64,000 nucleotides of DNA from Eisenbergiella porci. Its GTDB lineage: Bacteria; Bacillota; Clostridia; Lachnospirales; Lachnospiraceae. The notes beneath the pieces were generated by a model that worked only from the letters and a program-made list of their open reading frames with translations, was not told where the DNA came from and did no database searches. The translations under genes and the position numbers were made by a program. Below, in pieces: positions 1 through 10,111 of the stretch. Location: the NCBI RefSeq assembly GCF_009696275.1, contig NZ_VUMI01000004.1:1-64000 (forward strand), written 5' to 3'. Each line of letters starts with the position of its first letter. The stretch's first letter is position 1.

Positions 1-48
1 CATCATTAAAACGGCATAAGAGGTCCGCATGTGCGACTTGGTTCAAAA

Positions 49-120
49 GGAAAGTACTAAATCAGGGGCTTGAAGTTCATATCAAGCTCTTGATTTTGAG
101 CCCCTGACTTAGAACTTTCC
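49..120. repeat. 22-bp imperfect inverted repeat at the edge of an inserted element
   Basis: Arms at 49-70 and 99-120 are complementary except for two bases. They enclose a 28-base loop that contains a smaller hairpin (ATCAAG/CTTGAT). The outer end of the right arm lies within a few bases of the point where permease coding sequence resumes, so this is probably the right end, or the terminal hairpin, of a mobile element whose body lies left of the window. The element family cannot be named; bases 1-48 show nothing I recognise. Confidence 0.5.
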
Positions 121-123
121 TAA

Positions 124-969
124 TCTATTCTGAATAATTATATACCTATGTTCGGCATCATAATTGCATTTAAAAAGATTGATTTTCAGAAGGGCATCTT
201 TGGTAGTCCGTGGAATGGTATAAATAACTTTAAATTCCTGTTTGCAACCAAGGATGCATTTATTATTACAAGAAATACAATTTTATATAATATCGCCTTT
301 TTTATTGTAGGAACAATCTGTTCCATTGCGCTGGCGATTTTTATTAATGAAATCCGTTCAAAGCAGATGAAAAAAATTTATCAGACATTAATATTGCTTC
401 CATTTCTGATGAGCTGGGTAATTGTAAGCTATCTGCTTTACGTTTTCCTTTCAGGAGAAACCGGGCTGGTAAATTCCAGCATTCTCAAGCCCCTGGGGCT
501 GGCGCCTGTCAGCTGGTATCAGGAAAAAAAATATTGGCCGTTTATCCTGGTATTTATGAACCTGTGGAAAGGCGCAGGATACAGTATGATTATCTATTTG
601 TCCAGTATTGTGAGTATCAGCACTGATTATTTTGAGGCCGCAAGAATTGACGGAGCAGGAAAATGGCAGCAGATACGGCTGATCACACTGCCATTGCTGA
701 AGCCGACAGTTATAACTTTGTTTATTATGAGCATCGGACAGATCTTTCGTTCAGATTTTGGGCTGTTCTATCAGCTGCCAAGAAACAGCGGTGCAATTTA
801 TTCTGTGACAAGAACGTTGGATGTTTACATATATCAGGCATTGATGCAAAATAGTGATTATGCAATGTCCAGTGCAGCCAGTTTCTACCAGTCCATAGTT
901 GGATTGGTACTGATTGTGGCAGCGAATGCCGTAGTCAGAAAATATGAAAAATCCAGCGCGATCTTTTAG
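124..969 (+). pseudogene. LplB-type sugar ABC permease, 5' end lost
   Basis: Membrane permease of a CUT1/LplB-type oligosaccharide importer. The ATG at 148 is internal: the reading frame continues upstream to 124 and encodes the conserved stretch ending NNYIPMFG that follows the first membrane segment in this family, and a stop at 121-123 precedes it. The N-terminal cytoplasmic tail and most of TM1 (about 30-40 residues) are therefore missing, replaced by the hairpin at 49-120. The rest is intact: the EAA-type loop (residues EAARIDGAGKW), the following membrane segments and the usual C-terminal SAIF ending. The next permease starts 11 bases after its stop, so it was the first or second gene of the operon. 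Transport through this permease is doubtful unless an alternative N-terminus is made from ATG 148. Confidence 0.8.
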
Positions 970-980
970 GAGGATGCATT

Positions 981-1874
981 ATGAAAACAAGAGAATACAA
1001 AATTACGCAGTTTATATCCCATTTTGTTCTGATTATTGCATCACTGGTAGTACTCCTCCCTTTTCTGCTGTTAATTGTTGCATCCTTTACAGATGATGTA
1101 TGGGCGACAGCAAACGGATTTTCTTTTTTTCCGGCAAAATGGAGTCTTGATGCGTACAGTTATATCTGGATGCAGAGGAGTATGATAGGACAGGCATATC
1201 TGATGACAATTCTGGTTACCTTTGTGGGGACTGCATTGAGTTTAATTATCACTACGCTGTTGGCCTATGCTACCAGCAGAGATGATATGCCCGTTATGAA
1301 GATTATCAACTTTATGATAATTTTTACTATGCTATTTAACGGCGGACTTGTAGCAACCTATTATTCTTATGTAAATTTCCTTCATATAAGAAACACATTC
1401 TGGGCATTGGTGATGCCGGGTCTGATGATGAATGCCTTCAATATCATTCTGATAAGGAATTATTTTAGAAACAGTATTCCGGCCAGTCTGCTGGAAGCCG
1501 CAAGGCTGGACGGCGCGGGAGAGTTTTTGGTATTCGGAAGAATTGTTATGCCTTTAAGCAAGCCGATTGTAGCTACCATTGGTCTGATGACCGGTCTGTC
1601 TTACTGGAATGACTGGCAGAATGGACTGTATTATCTGACACCCCGGGGCGGAAGCAAATATTATACAATTCAGGTTATTCTGAATAACATCAATGAAAAT
1701 ATACAAACATTGCTGCAAAATGCTAACTTCCTTCCGGGAATGACAATTAAACTGCCCTCCACAACCATTCGTATGGCAATTGCAACGGTGGGAATTCTTC
1801 CGATAATGATAATTTATCCGTTTTTTCAGAAGTATTTTGTAAAAGGCATTACACTCGGCGGAGTAAAGGAGTGA
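981..1874 (+). CDS. YtcP/LplC-type sugar ABC transporter permease
   Basis: Second inner-membrane permease of a CUT1 oligosaccharide importer, 297 residues, full length for the family. Six membrane segments are visible. The EAA loop reads EAARLDGAGEF, and the C-terminus FVKGITLGGVKE is the standard ending of YtcP/LplC proteins. An AGGAGG lies just before the ATG. It pairs with the damaged LplB-type permease upstream. No binding protein or ATPase gene is seen in this operon; a binding-protein gene may lie left of the window, and these systems usually share a distant MsmK-like ATPase (family knowledge). The following GH3 gene starts 8 bases after the stop, so transport and hydrolysis are co-expressed. 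Confidence 0.88.
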   Translation: MKTREYKITQFISHFVLIIASLVVLLPFLLLIVASFTDDVWATANGFSFFPAKWSLDAYSYIWMQRSMIGQAYLMTILVTFVGTALSLIITTLLAYATSRDDMPVMKIINFMIIFTMLFNGGLVATYYSYVNFLHIRNTFWALVMPGLMMNAFNIILIRNYFRNSIPASLLEAARLDGAGEFLVFGRIVMPLSKPIVATIGLMTGLSYWNDWQNGLYYLTPRGGSKYYTIQVILNNINENIQTLLQNANFLPGMTIKLPSTTIRMAIATVGILPIMIIYPFFQKYFVKGITLGGVKE

Positions 1875-1881
1875 CATACAT

Positions 1882-4311
1882 ATGAAAAAATATATGGACA
1901 GCACCTTGTGTCCCAAAGAACGGGCAAAAGATTTGCTGGAACAGATGAGCCTGGACGAGAAGATGGGGCAAATTACAGGATTTATGCCAGTTCCCGGGGA
2001 AATGGGCCAGTTGGAAATGGAACATCCCCATGGAGTGGGCGCTGTTTCCTGCCTGTGGATGATGGGCTTTGACAGCATAGAAGAAGCGGCAGATTTTCAG
2101 CGAAATATACAGAAACAGGTAATGGAACTGAGCGAACATCATATTCCTGCCGTATTTCATTTGGAAGGATTGTCCGGCGTCTTGCTTCGGGAAGCACCCA
2201 ATTTTCCATCAGGGATTGGCAGAGGTGCTGCATGGGATCCAGGGCTTGAGTATGAAATAGGCAGTTTGATAGGCAGGGAAGCTGCTGCTTTGGGTGTAAC
2301 ACAGGTTTTTGCCCCTGTACTGGATGTGACAAGAGATGCCAGATTTGGGCGTCATGGGGAAAGCTACGGAGAGGATCCTGTATTGGTGTCGGCTCTGGGC
2401 TGTGCTTATGCAAAAGGGATTCATGATAATAGAACATATCTTAAGCCGGAATCCGTTGCGAAACATTTTCTGGGGTATCATGCATCTCCTAACGGAATAC
2501 ATGCTACCAGCGTGAATATTACGGAGCGGGAATTGCGGGAAATCTATGCAAAACCCTTTCAGGCAGCAATTTCAAAGGCCGATCTGCGGGGAATTATGCC
2601 GGCATACAGCGCTGTCAATGGAGAACCAATAACCGGTTCAAAAAGCTATCTGACGGATCTGCTTCGTACGGAAATGGGTTTCGATGGTTTGACGGTATCT
2701 GACTATACTGCAGTCTGGGAAATGTATGATAGGCAGAAGGTAGCGGCTTCCCTTAAGGAAGCTGGGCTGCGCGCTTTGAAGGCGGGAATGGATATTGAAC
2801 TGCCAAACTGCCGTTGCTGCGGAGAAGAATTAAAAGAAATGTTCGCTTCAGGAAAAGAAAAGATTGAAGTACTTGACCGGGCGGTGATGGATATTCTGGA
2901 AGCCAAGTTCCGTATGGGTCTGTTTGAAAATCCTTTTGCAGCTGAGACAGGAAGTCTTCGGAAGATGTTTCATAAAGAAGGAGAGGGAGAGCTTTCCCTT
3001 CTGGCAGCACAGGAATCCATGGTACTTTTAAAGAATGACGGCATACTTCCGTTGAAGAAAGAAAAGTACAGGAAAATAGCAGTAATCGGTTATCATGCGG
3101 ATAAAATACATGCTTTGTTCGGCGGGTATACATATTTAAGCTTTGCAGAAGGATTATTTATTGCAAAGAATACGATGGCCGGTGTGGACACCGGAGTAAC
3201 AGACGGAAATACAGAAACCTATCCGGATAGTATAGTACAGAAGGAAAAGCCGGAAATTGAGGCACAAGCAAGAAAGGCAAAACCTCAAATTAAATCTTTG
3301 TTGGAAGTTATAAAGGATAATTTTAATGAGGCAGAAGTTGCATATGAACCCGGATATGATTTTATTGGGACTGATACGTCCTGTTTTGCTCAGGCATTAA
3401 AGTTAGCCGCTGAGGCGGACTTGATTATTCTTACACTGGGTGGAAAATATGGCACTGGTTCCATGTCGTCAATGGGTGAAGGAATAGATAATACCAATAT
3501 TAATCTACCGGAGTGTCAGGAACTTTTTCTAAAGGAATTAAGCAGTATAAACACACCAAAAGTCGCTATACATTTTGATGGACGACCGATTTCTAGTGAC
3601 AGTGCTCAGGATATAATGAATGCAATTTTGGAGGCATGGACACCTGCGGACAGAGGGGCAGAGGCTGTTGTAAATATACTTACAGGTAAATATAATCCGT
3701 GTGGGAAGCTGCCGGTTACAGTAGCTTATAATGCAGGGCAGGAACCTATATATTATAACCATCCAAATGGTTCTTCCTGGCATCAAAATACGAAATCAGC
3801 TTTTAAACGGTATGTGGATTTACCTCATGAGCCCAGATATTGTTTTGGGTATGGTTTGTCTTATACGGAGTATTCTTATTGTTGTATGGAAATCGACAGG
3901 AAGGAAATAAAGGGGAATCAGCCGATACATATTTCCGCTGTAATTAAAAATATCGGTAGCTGGGATGGAGTGGAAATAGTACAGCTTTATGTACAAGATC
4001 GCAGTGCTTCAGTTTTGAGGCCAAACATGGAACTTGCAGGATTTGTAAGGGTGCCATTGAAGATTGGTGAAAGCCGAAAGATAATATTCAGCTTATGGCC
4101 TGATCAGCTGGGGTATATTTGCCCTGACAAAAATTGGATTCTGGAAGCCGGAGAGGTGGAAATTCTACTGGGCTCATCTTCTGAAGATATCAGGCTGCAT
4201 GAATCCGTAAGAGTGATGCTGGATATCCCTGTGGAAGAAAAGAGTCGGAAATTCTATGCATCAGCAGAAATTTTGAAAACACCTGAGGGAAGAAGCACAG
4301 ATGAAATGTAA
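1882..4311 (+). CDS. Glycoside hydrolase family 3 beta-glycosidase
   Basis: 809-residue GH3 enzyme without a signal peptide, so it probably acts on imported oligosaccharides in the cytoplasm. The N-terminal (beta/alpha)8 domain carries the KHF motif and the nucleophile motif GFDGLTVSDY, with Asp at about residue 274. The C-terminal half has the alpha/beta sandwich (VLLKNDGILPL) and a fibronectin-III-like domain (YCFGYGLSYTEYSY). The combination with GH43-like and GH2 genes downstream suggests beta-xylosidase or beta-glucosidase activity on a plant side chain. The sugar specificity cannot be read from sequence. Start chosen at the ATG 7 bases after the permease stop TGA; no in-frame defects. 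Confidence 0.9.
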   Translation: MKKYMDSTLCPKERAKDLLEQMSLDEKMGQITGFMPVPGEMGQLEMEHPHGVGAVSCLWMMGFDSIEEAADFQRNIQKQVMELSEHHIPAVFHLEGLSGVLLREAPNFPSGIGRGAAWDPGLEYEIGSLIGREAAALGVTQVFAPVLDVTRDARFGRHGESYGEDPVLVSALGCAYAKGIHDNRTYLKPESVAKHFLGYHASPNGIHATSVNITERELREIYAKPFQAAISKADLRGIMPAYSAVNGEPITGSKSYLTDLLRTEMGFDGLTVSDYTAVWEMYDRQKVAASLKEAGLRALKAGMDIELPNCRCCGEELKEMFASGKEKIEVLDRAVMDILEAKFRMGLFENPFAAETGSLRKMFHKEGEGELSLLAAQESMVLLKNDGILPLKKEKYRKIAVIGYHADKIHALFGGYTYLSFAEGLFIAKNTMAGVDTGVTDGNTETYPDSIVQKEKPEIEAQARKAKPQIKSLLEVIKDNFNEAEVAYEPGYDFIGTDTSCFAQALKLAAEADLIILTLGGKYGTGSMSSMGEGIDNTNINLPECQELFLKELSSINTPKVAIHFDGRPISSDSAQDIMNAILEAWTPADRGAEAVVNILTGKYNPCGKLPVTVAYNAGQEPIYYNHPNGSSWHQNTKSAFKRYVDLPHEPRYCFGYGLSYTEYSYCCMEIDRKEIKGNQPIHISAVIKNIGSWDGVEIVQLYVQDRSASVLRPNMELAGFVRVPLKIGESRKIIFSLWPDQLGYICPDKNWILEAGEVEILLGSSSEDIRLHESVRVMLDIPVEEKSRKFYASAEILKTPEGRSTDEM

Positions 4312-4376
4312 AAAGCATTTTTATTAGTTATGTATAAAAAATTAGCATAATAAAACAGGAAAGGGAAAAACACAAT

Positions 4377-5450
4377 ATGTATAATTCGATAAGGCCGGGC
4401 CAAGTATGGCTGGACACAGAAGGAAAGAGAATTCAGGCTCATGGAGGTTCTGTGATTTATATTGATGGAACTTACTATTTTTATGGGGAAAATAAGGAAA
4501 AGACAGATGGAAAAAACGGTATCTGGCATTGGGGGGTACGTTGCTATGCTTCCAAAGATTTATATAATTGGGAGGATAAGGGGCTGATCATTCCACCGGA
4601 ACCGGAAAATCCGGCCTCTTCATTGCACCCGGCTTCCCAGATGGACAGACCACACATTATTTATAATATGGAAACAAAGAAATATGTGGCATGGCTGAAA
4701 ATAATGAATAAAGATAGAACACAAACGGAAACGGTGCTTACAGCTGATAAATTTCTGGGACCATATACAAAAGTACGTGAAGGTTTGAAACCGTTGAATA
4801 TGAGCGCCGGGGATTTTGATCTGGCAGTGGCGCCGGATGGCAAAGCCTACTATTATTTTGAAAGGGTACATTCCGAAACAATTTGTGCAGATCTGACTTC
4901 GGATTATACAGATGTAACAGGATACTACAGTACGCATTTTCCCCATCCTTATCCCCCATATGTAAGGGAAGCAACAGCACATTTTATAAGAAAAAACAAG
5001 CATTATCTTATTACCTCCGGAACTACGGGTTATCTGCCTAATCCGTCAGAGATAGCAATAGGTGACAGCTGGCATGGACCATTTGTTATATTGGGAAATC
5101 CGCATCAGACAGACGAAAGTAATACTTCCTTTCATTCCCAGATTTCTTCTGTATTCAAAGTGCCGGGGAAAAAGGATCTTTACATTGCTTGTGCAGATCG
5201 CTGGCTGCCAGAACATATGGATGAAAAGTATGAAGAGTATTCAAAGCTGTTTGAAGCTATGTTCAATCCGGAGACTGATGTTGACTGGAAAGAACTTGCT
5301 AAGGAACATCCTCAGGATATATCGGACAATACTTCTATTGCAGATTATGTTTGGCTGCCGTTACGGTTTGAAGAACCGTCACAGGAGCATCCCTTTGGAA
5401 TGGTATATATTGACTGGCTGGATGAATGGAAGATTGAAGATTACGAGTAA
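4377..5450 (+). CDS. GH43-like five-bladed beta-propeller glycosidase
   Basis: 357 residues, no signal peptide. The N-terminal pattern (AHGGSVIYIDGTYYFYGENK, then WGVRCYASKDLYNWED) is typical of GH43-type and related five-bladed propeller enzymes, in which the first blade carries the general base. Later segments include a DFDLAVAPDGKAYYYF blade and a TSGTTGYLPNP blade. Such enzymes act as exo-beta-galactosidases, arabinofuranosidases or xylosidases; which one applies here is not decidable. It lies 65 bases after GH3 and 14 bases before GH2, so it belongs to the same operon. RBS AGGAAAGGG precedes the ATG. Confidence 0.75.
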   Translation: MYNSIRPGQVWLDTEGKRIQAHGGSVIYIDGTYYFYGENKEKTDGKNGIWHWGVRCYASKDLYNWEDKGLIIPPEPENPASSLHPASQMDRPHIIYNMETKKYVAWLKIMNKDRTQTETVLTADKFLGPYTKVREGLKPLNMSAGDFDLAVAPDGKAYYYFERVHSETICADLTSDYTDVTGYYSTHFPHPYPPYVREATAHFIRKNKHYLITSGTTGYLPNPSEIAIGDSWHGPFVILGNPHQTDESNTSFHSQISSVFKVPGKKDLYIACADRWLPEHMDEKYEEYSKLFEAMFNPETDVDWKELAKEHPQDISDNTSIADYVWLPLRFEEPSQEHPFGMVYIDWLDEWKIEDYE

Positions 5451-5464
5451 AGGATGATACATAT

Positions 5465-7918
5465 ATGCTTAGAACATTATTTAATGACAATTGGAAGATA
5501 ACAAAATTAACTGGTGGAATCCTTGGAATGCATATCATGGGATATGGAGAGGCAAAAGATGTTACGTTGCCTCATGACGCCATGATTGAAGAAGAAAGAA
5601 AGCCGGATTGTGTGAGCGGAGTCAGCACTGGTTTTTATCCCGGCGGAATCTACCGGTATGTAAAACGGTTTTATGTTCCCGGGGAATGGGCGGAAAAAAC
5701 GGTTTCCCTTGAGTTTGAGGGCAGCTATATGAATACCCGTGTTTATCTGAATGGTGATTATATGGGAGGCTGTGCTTATGGGTACTCCAATTTTTACATC
5801 CCTTTGGATAAAGGGCTTTTATATGGGGAAGAAAATGAAATAGCTGTTCTTGTCAATAACAGTGCACAACCAAACAGCAGATGGTATTCCGGCAGCGGTT
5901 TATACCGGAATGTGAACCTGATTGTCGGGAATTATCTTCATATTGCCACGGACAGTGTAAAAATCACTGTGCCTGAAATTGAAAAAGATGCAGCGGTGGT
6001 TTGGGTAGAAGGAAGACTGAAAAATCAGGATAACCAGAACCATAGTGTGTTACTGAAAACTGTAATTTTCGGCCCTGATAATGAACCGGCGGCAGAAGAA
6101 ACAAACAGGGTGACAGTTTATGGAAATACCAGCGCCTATGTGAAGCAAAGAATAACGATAAGGAAACCGGCGCTGTGGAGCTGTGAATCACCTGATTTAT
6201 ATCGGTGTGAGCTTCGCATACTGGAAGCGGGAGAGGAAAAAGACGTTGAAATTGTGAATTTCGGAATCAGGAAGCTGAGTCTGGATGCGGTAAACGGGCT
6301 AAGGATTAACGGACAGGAGGTAAAGCTTCGTGGAGCCTGTATCCACCATGACAATGGAGTGATCGGCGCATGCACGCTTCCCCGGGCCGAAGAACGCAGG
6401 TGTCGTCTTCTGAAGGAAGCCGGCTTCAATTGTATCAGAAGTTCCCATCATCCGCTAAGCAAGGCCATGCTGGATGCCTGTGATCGCTTGGGCATGCTGG
6501 TAATGGATGAATTGTCCGATATGTGGGAACATCCTAAGAATATCAATGACTATGCCATGTTTTTTCCTGATTGCTGGGAACAGGATCTGAAAAGGATGAT
6601 AGATAAAGACTATAATCATCCATGCGTTATCATGTACAGCACAGGAAATGAAATTCAGGAAGTGGGTACGCCGCGAGGCGCTGAGTTAAACAGGAGAATC
6701 TGTGAAAAAATGCGGATGCTGGATCCGTCCAGATATACAACAAATGCGTTTAATGGTCTGTTGGCATCTTTGGATTACAAAATGGAAATCAGCGCGGCAC
6801 TTCGGGAGAAAGCCTCCAGAGAAAAGAAAGGGCTGAATGATATAATGGGTGAAGCGATAAATCCTTTTCAAAAGGAAGTCATTAATGCATCTTCAGTTCA
6901 CCCTCTTATGACGGCAAAAATAGATGAGTTTATGGCTCCGCTGGACATTGCAGGCTACAATTACCTTACAGTCAGGCATGAAATGGATCGGGAGGAAAAG
7001 CCGAACAGAGTCATTCTGGGTACAGAAACATTTCCATCGGAAATAGCTGAGCTTTGGAAAATCGTCAGGAAAAATAAGTATGTGATCGGGGATATGACGT
7101 GGACCGGATATGATTATCTGGGAGAAGCTGCCCTGGGACTGATAACCTATGATGGAGAGCAGAAGGAAGGCGGCATGTATCGGACCGCATATGCCGGGGA
7201 TATCGATTTAATAGGACACAGGAGGCCTATTAGCTTTTTCAGGGAAATAGTGTTCGGTTTAAGAAAGGATCCATATATTGCAGTTGAAAGGCCGCAATAT
7301 TTCGGCAGGAAACCGAAGAAATCCCAGTGGGCATTCGAAGACAGTATTTCAAGTTGGACCTGGAGAGGATATGAGAAAAAGCCGGTTATTGTGGATGTTT
7401 ACGGTGATGGTGATGAAGTGGAGGTCTTCGTTAACGACAAATCCAAAGGGCGCCGGCCGATGGGAGAGAAATTTGGTTTTGCTGCAAAATACCAGTTGGA
7501 ATATGAACCGGGTGAGATAAAGGCGGTACTTTATAAGGATGGAACGGTTTGCGGATGTTATGAGCTCAGGACAGCAGAGGCAGAAGTCGAATTATTTGCG
7601 GAGGAATGTGATACTGTTTTGAAAGCGGACGGTCAGGATATCGTATTCCTTACGGTTGGAATGAGGGATAAAAGAGGAAATATCAATCTGCAGGAGAAGA
7701 AAGAAATCAGCATTTGTGTAGAAGGGGAGGGTATCCTTCAGGGATATGGAAGTGCGGATCCTGCGGCGGAGGAAAGCTATAAGGATACCGTTTGCCATAC
7801 CTTCGACGGCTATGTACAGGCGGCTGTACGTTCCGATAAAAAAGCCGGAACGATTAAGGTTACTTTTTGTACGGAAGGGTGTAAGCCGTTGGAGATAGCT
7901 GTGTTAACTGAGGTATAA
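5465..7918 (+). CDS. Glycoside hydrolase family 2 (beta-galactosidase-like)
   Basis: 817-residue GH2 enzyme. Order of domains: N-terminal jelly roll (GSYMNTRVYLNG), immunoglobulin-like sandwich domain, and a TIM barrel with the acid/base in the motif STGNE (Glu at about residue 396) and a candidate nucleophile Glu at about 521 in GTETFPSE. C-terminal beta domains contain a VEVFVND motif, as in the DUF4982-type tail of many gut GH2 proteins. There is no signal peptide, which implies cytoplasmic action on imported oligosaccharides. It is the last gene of the operon and is followed by a terminator. Beta-galactosidase is the commonest activity in this architecture, but beta-glucuronidase or arabinosidase activities exist. 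Confidence 0.88.
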   Translation: MLRTLFNDNWKITKLTGGILGMHIMGYGEAKDVTLPHDAMIEEERKPDCVSGVSTGFYPGGIYRYVKRFYVPGEWAEKTVSLEFEGSYMNTRVYLNGDYMGGCAYGYSNFYIPLDKGLLYGEENEIAVLVNNSAQPNSRWYSGSGLYRNVNLIVGNYLHIATDSVKITVPEIEKDAAVVWVEGRLKNQDNQNHSVLLKTVIFGPDNEPAAEETNRVTVYGNTSAYVKQRITIRKPALWSCESPDLYRCELRILEAGEEKDVEIVNFGIRKLSLDAVNGLRINGQEVKLRGACIHHDNGVIGACTLPRAEERRCRLLKEAGFNCIRSSHHPLSKAMLDACDRLGMLVMDELSDMWEHPKNINDYAMFFPDCWEQDLKRMIDKDYNHPCVIMYSTGNEIQEVGTPRGAELNRRICEKMRMLDPSRYTTNAFNGLLASLDYKMEISAALREKASREKKGLNDIMGEAINPFQKEVINASSVHPLMTAKIDEFMAPLDIAGYNYLTVRHEMDREEKPNRVILGTETFPSEIAELWKIVRKNKYVIGDMTWTGYDYLGEAALGLITYDGEQKEGGMYRTAYAGDIDLIGHRRPISFFREIVFGLRKDPYIAVERPQYFGRKPKKSQWAFEDSISSWTWRGYEKKPVIVDVYGDGDEVEVFVNDKSKGRRPMGEKFGFAAKYQLEYEPGEIKAVLYKDGTVCGCYELRTAEAEVELFAEECDTVLKADGQDIVFLTVGMRDKRGNINLQEKKEISICVEGEGILQGYGSADPAAEESYKDTVCHTFDGYVQAAVRSDKKAGTIKVTFCTEGCKPLEIAVLTEV

Positions 7919-7978
7919 GTGCCTGCAGATAAAAATCATAATAACCGGAAAAAGAAGCTTATAGTACGTAGATATAGT

Positions 7979-8025
7979 AGCTGAGAAGACAGAGTGTGCA
8001 CCACGATGTTTTCTCAGCTGTTTTA
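7979..8025 (+). terminator. Intrinsic terminator after the GH2 gene
   Basis: Nine-base perfect arms AGCTGAGAA (7979-7987) and TTCTCAGCT (8011-8019) are followed by GTTTTATTT. It sits 60 bases after the GH2 stop and closes the carbohydrate operon. Confidence 0.7.
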
Positions 8026-8125
8026 TTTGGGAAAGTGATGTTGAGAGTTGCTATAAAGAAGGGATGTACCCTGAAAGAATTCAAATGATACAAATGAACT
8101 GCCTGGATAATCTTTTAAATACAGC

Positions 8126-8623
8126 TTAATGTACTTCAACCCTACAAAGCTTTTTATAAAAAGCAATACCATATTTCATAAACGTATGATATCCTTCTGA
8201 ACGCAAACCTGCATCATACTGCTTTTCTTCAATTTGAGAAAGCGCCTGGATGGCTTTTTCATCCAACTGTTCATAGGAATCTGCTACTTTTGTTTCAATA
8301 ATAATTGCTATACCTTCATATGGCGCTGAGCGGATAATAATGTCACTTCTCCCCATACCGCTTTTCCGTTTGTATTCGACAATATAGCCTTCCATCATTT
8401 TCATCAGTCCTGCCGTGAAACCGTGTATTTCCTCATAAGTGATATCTTCATGAACCTGTTTTTCGATGCATTCTCCTGCAATCAGATTTTCAAGTTCCAG
8501 CTTTATACTACTATCCGCATGCTCGATCAAATTACGTATAATATCATTAGATGATGTATTGGCCCAATATGGCCGTGGCAGAGAATTTATATTGACTTCA
8601 GCTTCGTTCACATAATTAATCAT
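8126..8623 (-). pseudogene. C-terminal PD-(D/E)XK nuclease domain of an AAA-ATPase-like protein
   Basis: 165 residues that match only the C-terminal nuclease part of the AAA-ATPase-like/DUF1703 family common in Bacteroidales and Lachnospiraceae. Visible core: GMGRSDIII followed by IAIIIETKV, the D...ExK active site, and a conserved ending GYHTFMKYGIAFYKKLC. The N-terminal AAA-like domain (roughly 350 residues in the family) is absent. The frame runs straight upstream through a stop at 8639-8641 into an unrelated gene remnant, so this is a deletion scar rather than a short natural variant. Function of the full family is unproven. Confidence 0.75.
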
Positions 8624-8638
8624 ACTCCACTGTTTGGC

Positions 8639-9171
8639 CTATTCAATATTTTCAGGGAAAAATTTATCCAGTATTTTTAAATGTTCTTTAGAGGTATATC
8701 CCCATAAAATTGCACTCAAAGCCCGGATTGCCTCAGGACGTTTACGATATTAGGTTCGGTGGGAGATATTTGCAATATGAGGACGCAGCTTTTCATCTGT
8801 ATTTTGCAGCTGCTGTGGGGAGAGATAGCTGTAATAAAGTAGCCAGTAATATTGTTCGCCGTGTTTGTGTTTACTTCGCAGAATTTCTACAGCAGAAGTC
8901 AAAAGTGTCAGCATTTTGTTGCTTCTTTCTATGCTCTTTGCATAGCTTTCCAATTTGGTACCTCCGACATCTGCGCCAGCCAGATATATCGAATCAAGGA
9001 ATTCTTCAATAGTGCTGCCATATTCAATCTGGAAGGTAGTCCGTACCTGTTGAACGGCCAACGCCAGGTTCCACACAGCGTCCCGGTAGTTTTTCAGCAG
9101 ACGCCAGGTATCATGGAATAATGGGTCATCCTGCTCGGTTGTAATATTTTATTTTTTTTATTTTCACTCAT
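8639..9171 (-). pseudogene. Small Lachnospiraceae family protein, frameshifted and with a nonsense codon
   Basis: Reconstructed from two frames. It begins at ATG 9171 (MSENKKNK), changes frame at about 9145 next to an A-rich run, and continues as HDTWRLLKNYRDAVWNLALA and then VRTTFQIEYGSTIEEF. An in-frame TAA at about 8750 interrupts SHRT-YRKRPEA, after which the same frame runs on to WGYTSKEHLKILDKFFPEN and stops at 8639. I recall this as a conserved family of unknown function that sits directly downstream of the winged-helix protein represented by the next remnant. Both are inactivated here, which supports decay of the whole cassette. Confidence 0.7.
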
Positions 9172-9175
9172 AATT

Positions 9176-9857
9176 TTAACCTCTTTCTTTATTTTCTGTA
9201 GTTTTCTTAGTTTGCATCAAGTACCCATCAGGAGTGGGCTCAGGCGATAAAGTTAGTTCAAACCGATATATCGTCTGCATATCAGGACATCCCAGCCTTA
9301 AAGAGTATCTAATAATACCTTACCTGCAGTCGGATAAAGGAGATAACTTATATTGTGTTAGCGGACATTCACAACATGAAACCCCTTGCGTAGCAAGGAT
9401 TTGCGCTGCTTTTCTTACAATATAGAGAATGTGTATTTTTGAAACGCTGGAGGAATCGTTTGAAACGGAAGAACATTCGGGTATAGTGGATAAATCAATT
9501 TGATTTTTATTTATTATGTGTGTATCTGGATCATTTTCAGCTGTTATGTTCACTGGGATTTTAAAAGTCATTGAAACCTCCTCTTTGTCAATCATGATAT
9601 CGCTGATATTAAACATAGTAGAAAGATAACTGCAAAGATAAATAATACTGCCGTTTCTACCTGTAAAGTTTATTATGGAGAGATATCCTTTTTCCTGAAA
9701 TTTATTAAGGTATCTGCTGACAGTTGACTTAGAGATGCCCCATCGCAGGGACATTTATATGGAGGTTCTTATCTGATATTAGAGAACGTATAAATTCACG
9801 ATAGATACGGCATCGTGGATAATCTACAATTTGTTTAATTTCCAATTGATATTCCAT
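9176..9857 (-). pseudogene. Winged-helix replication/regulator-like protein with internal deletion
   Basis: Start is ATG 9857 after a GGGGATAAC site. The first 30 or so residues (MEYQLEIKQIVDYPRCRIYR) are intact. The reading frame then jumps at about 9755 to a winged-helix segment (LRWGISKSTVSRYLNKFQEK and IYLCSYLSTMFNISD), so the centre of the protein is deleted. A second frame change near 9320 separates the tail (MQTIYRFELTLSP), which ends at the stop at 9176. The HTH and cassette context suggest a DNA-binding protein from a mobile or plasmid-like module. The gene downstream on the same strand starts 5 bases later, as expected of an operon. 9858-10111 holds no gene I can support. Confidence 0.7.
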
Positions 9858-10111
9858 TGTTATCCCCCAAGTTAATTTATTGATTGGAATCATTAATATA
9901 GGGGAAAGACGTTGTTGTCCTTCCCCTGTGATTGTGCTGTCTGTTTCAGCCACTTTTTTGTTTATGCAGAATGGATGTTAAATTGAATTATTTAGCGAGT
10001 TTAGTAGTATGTATCCCTCATGCATCCCTCTAAAGTACCTTTGTTTACGTTTTCACGTGTGGAAATTCAGGTTCTAAAAGCATAAAGCTCTTATGGAGGG
10101 CTTACATATAA

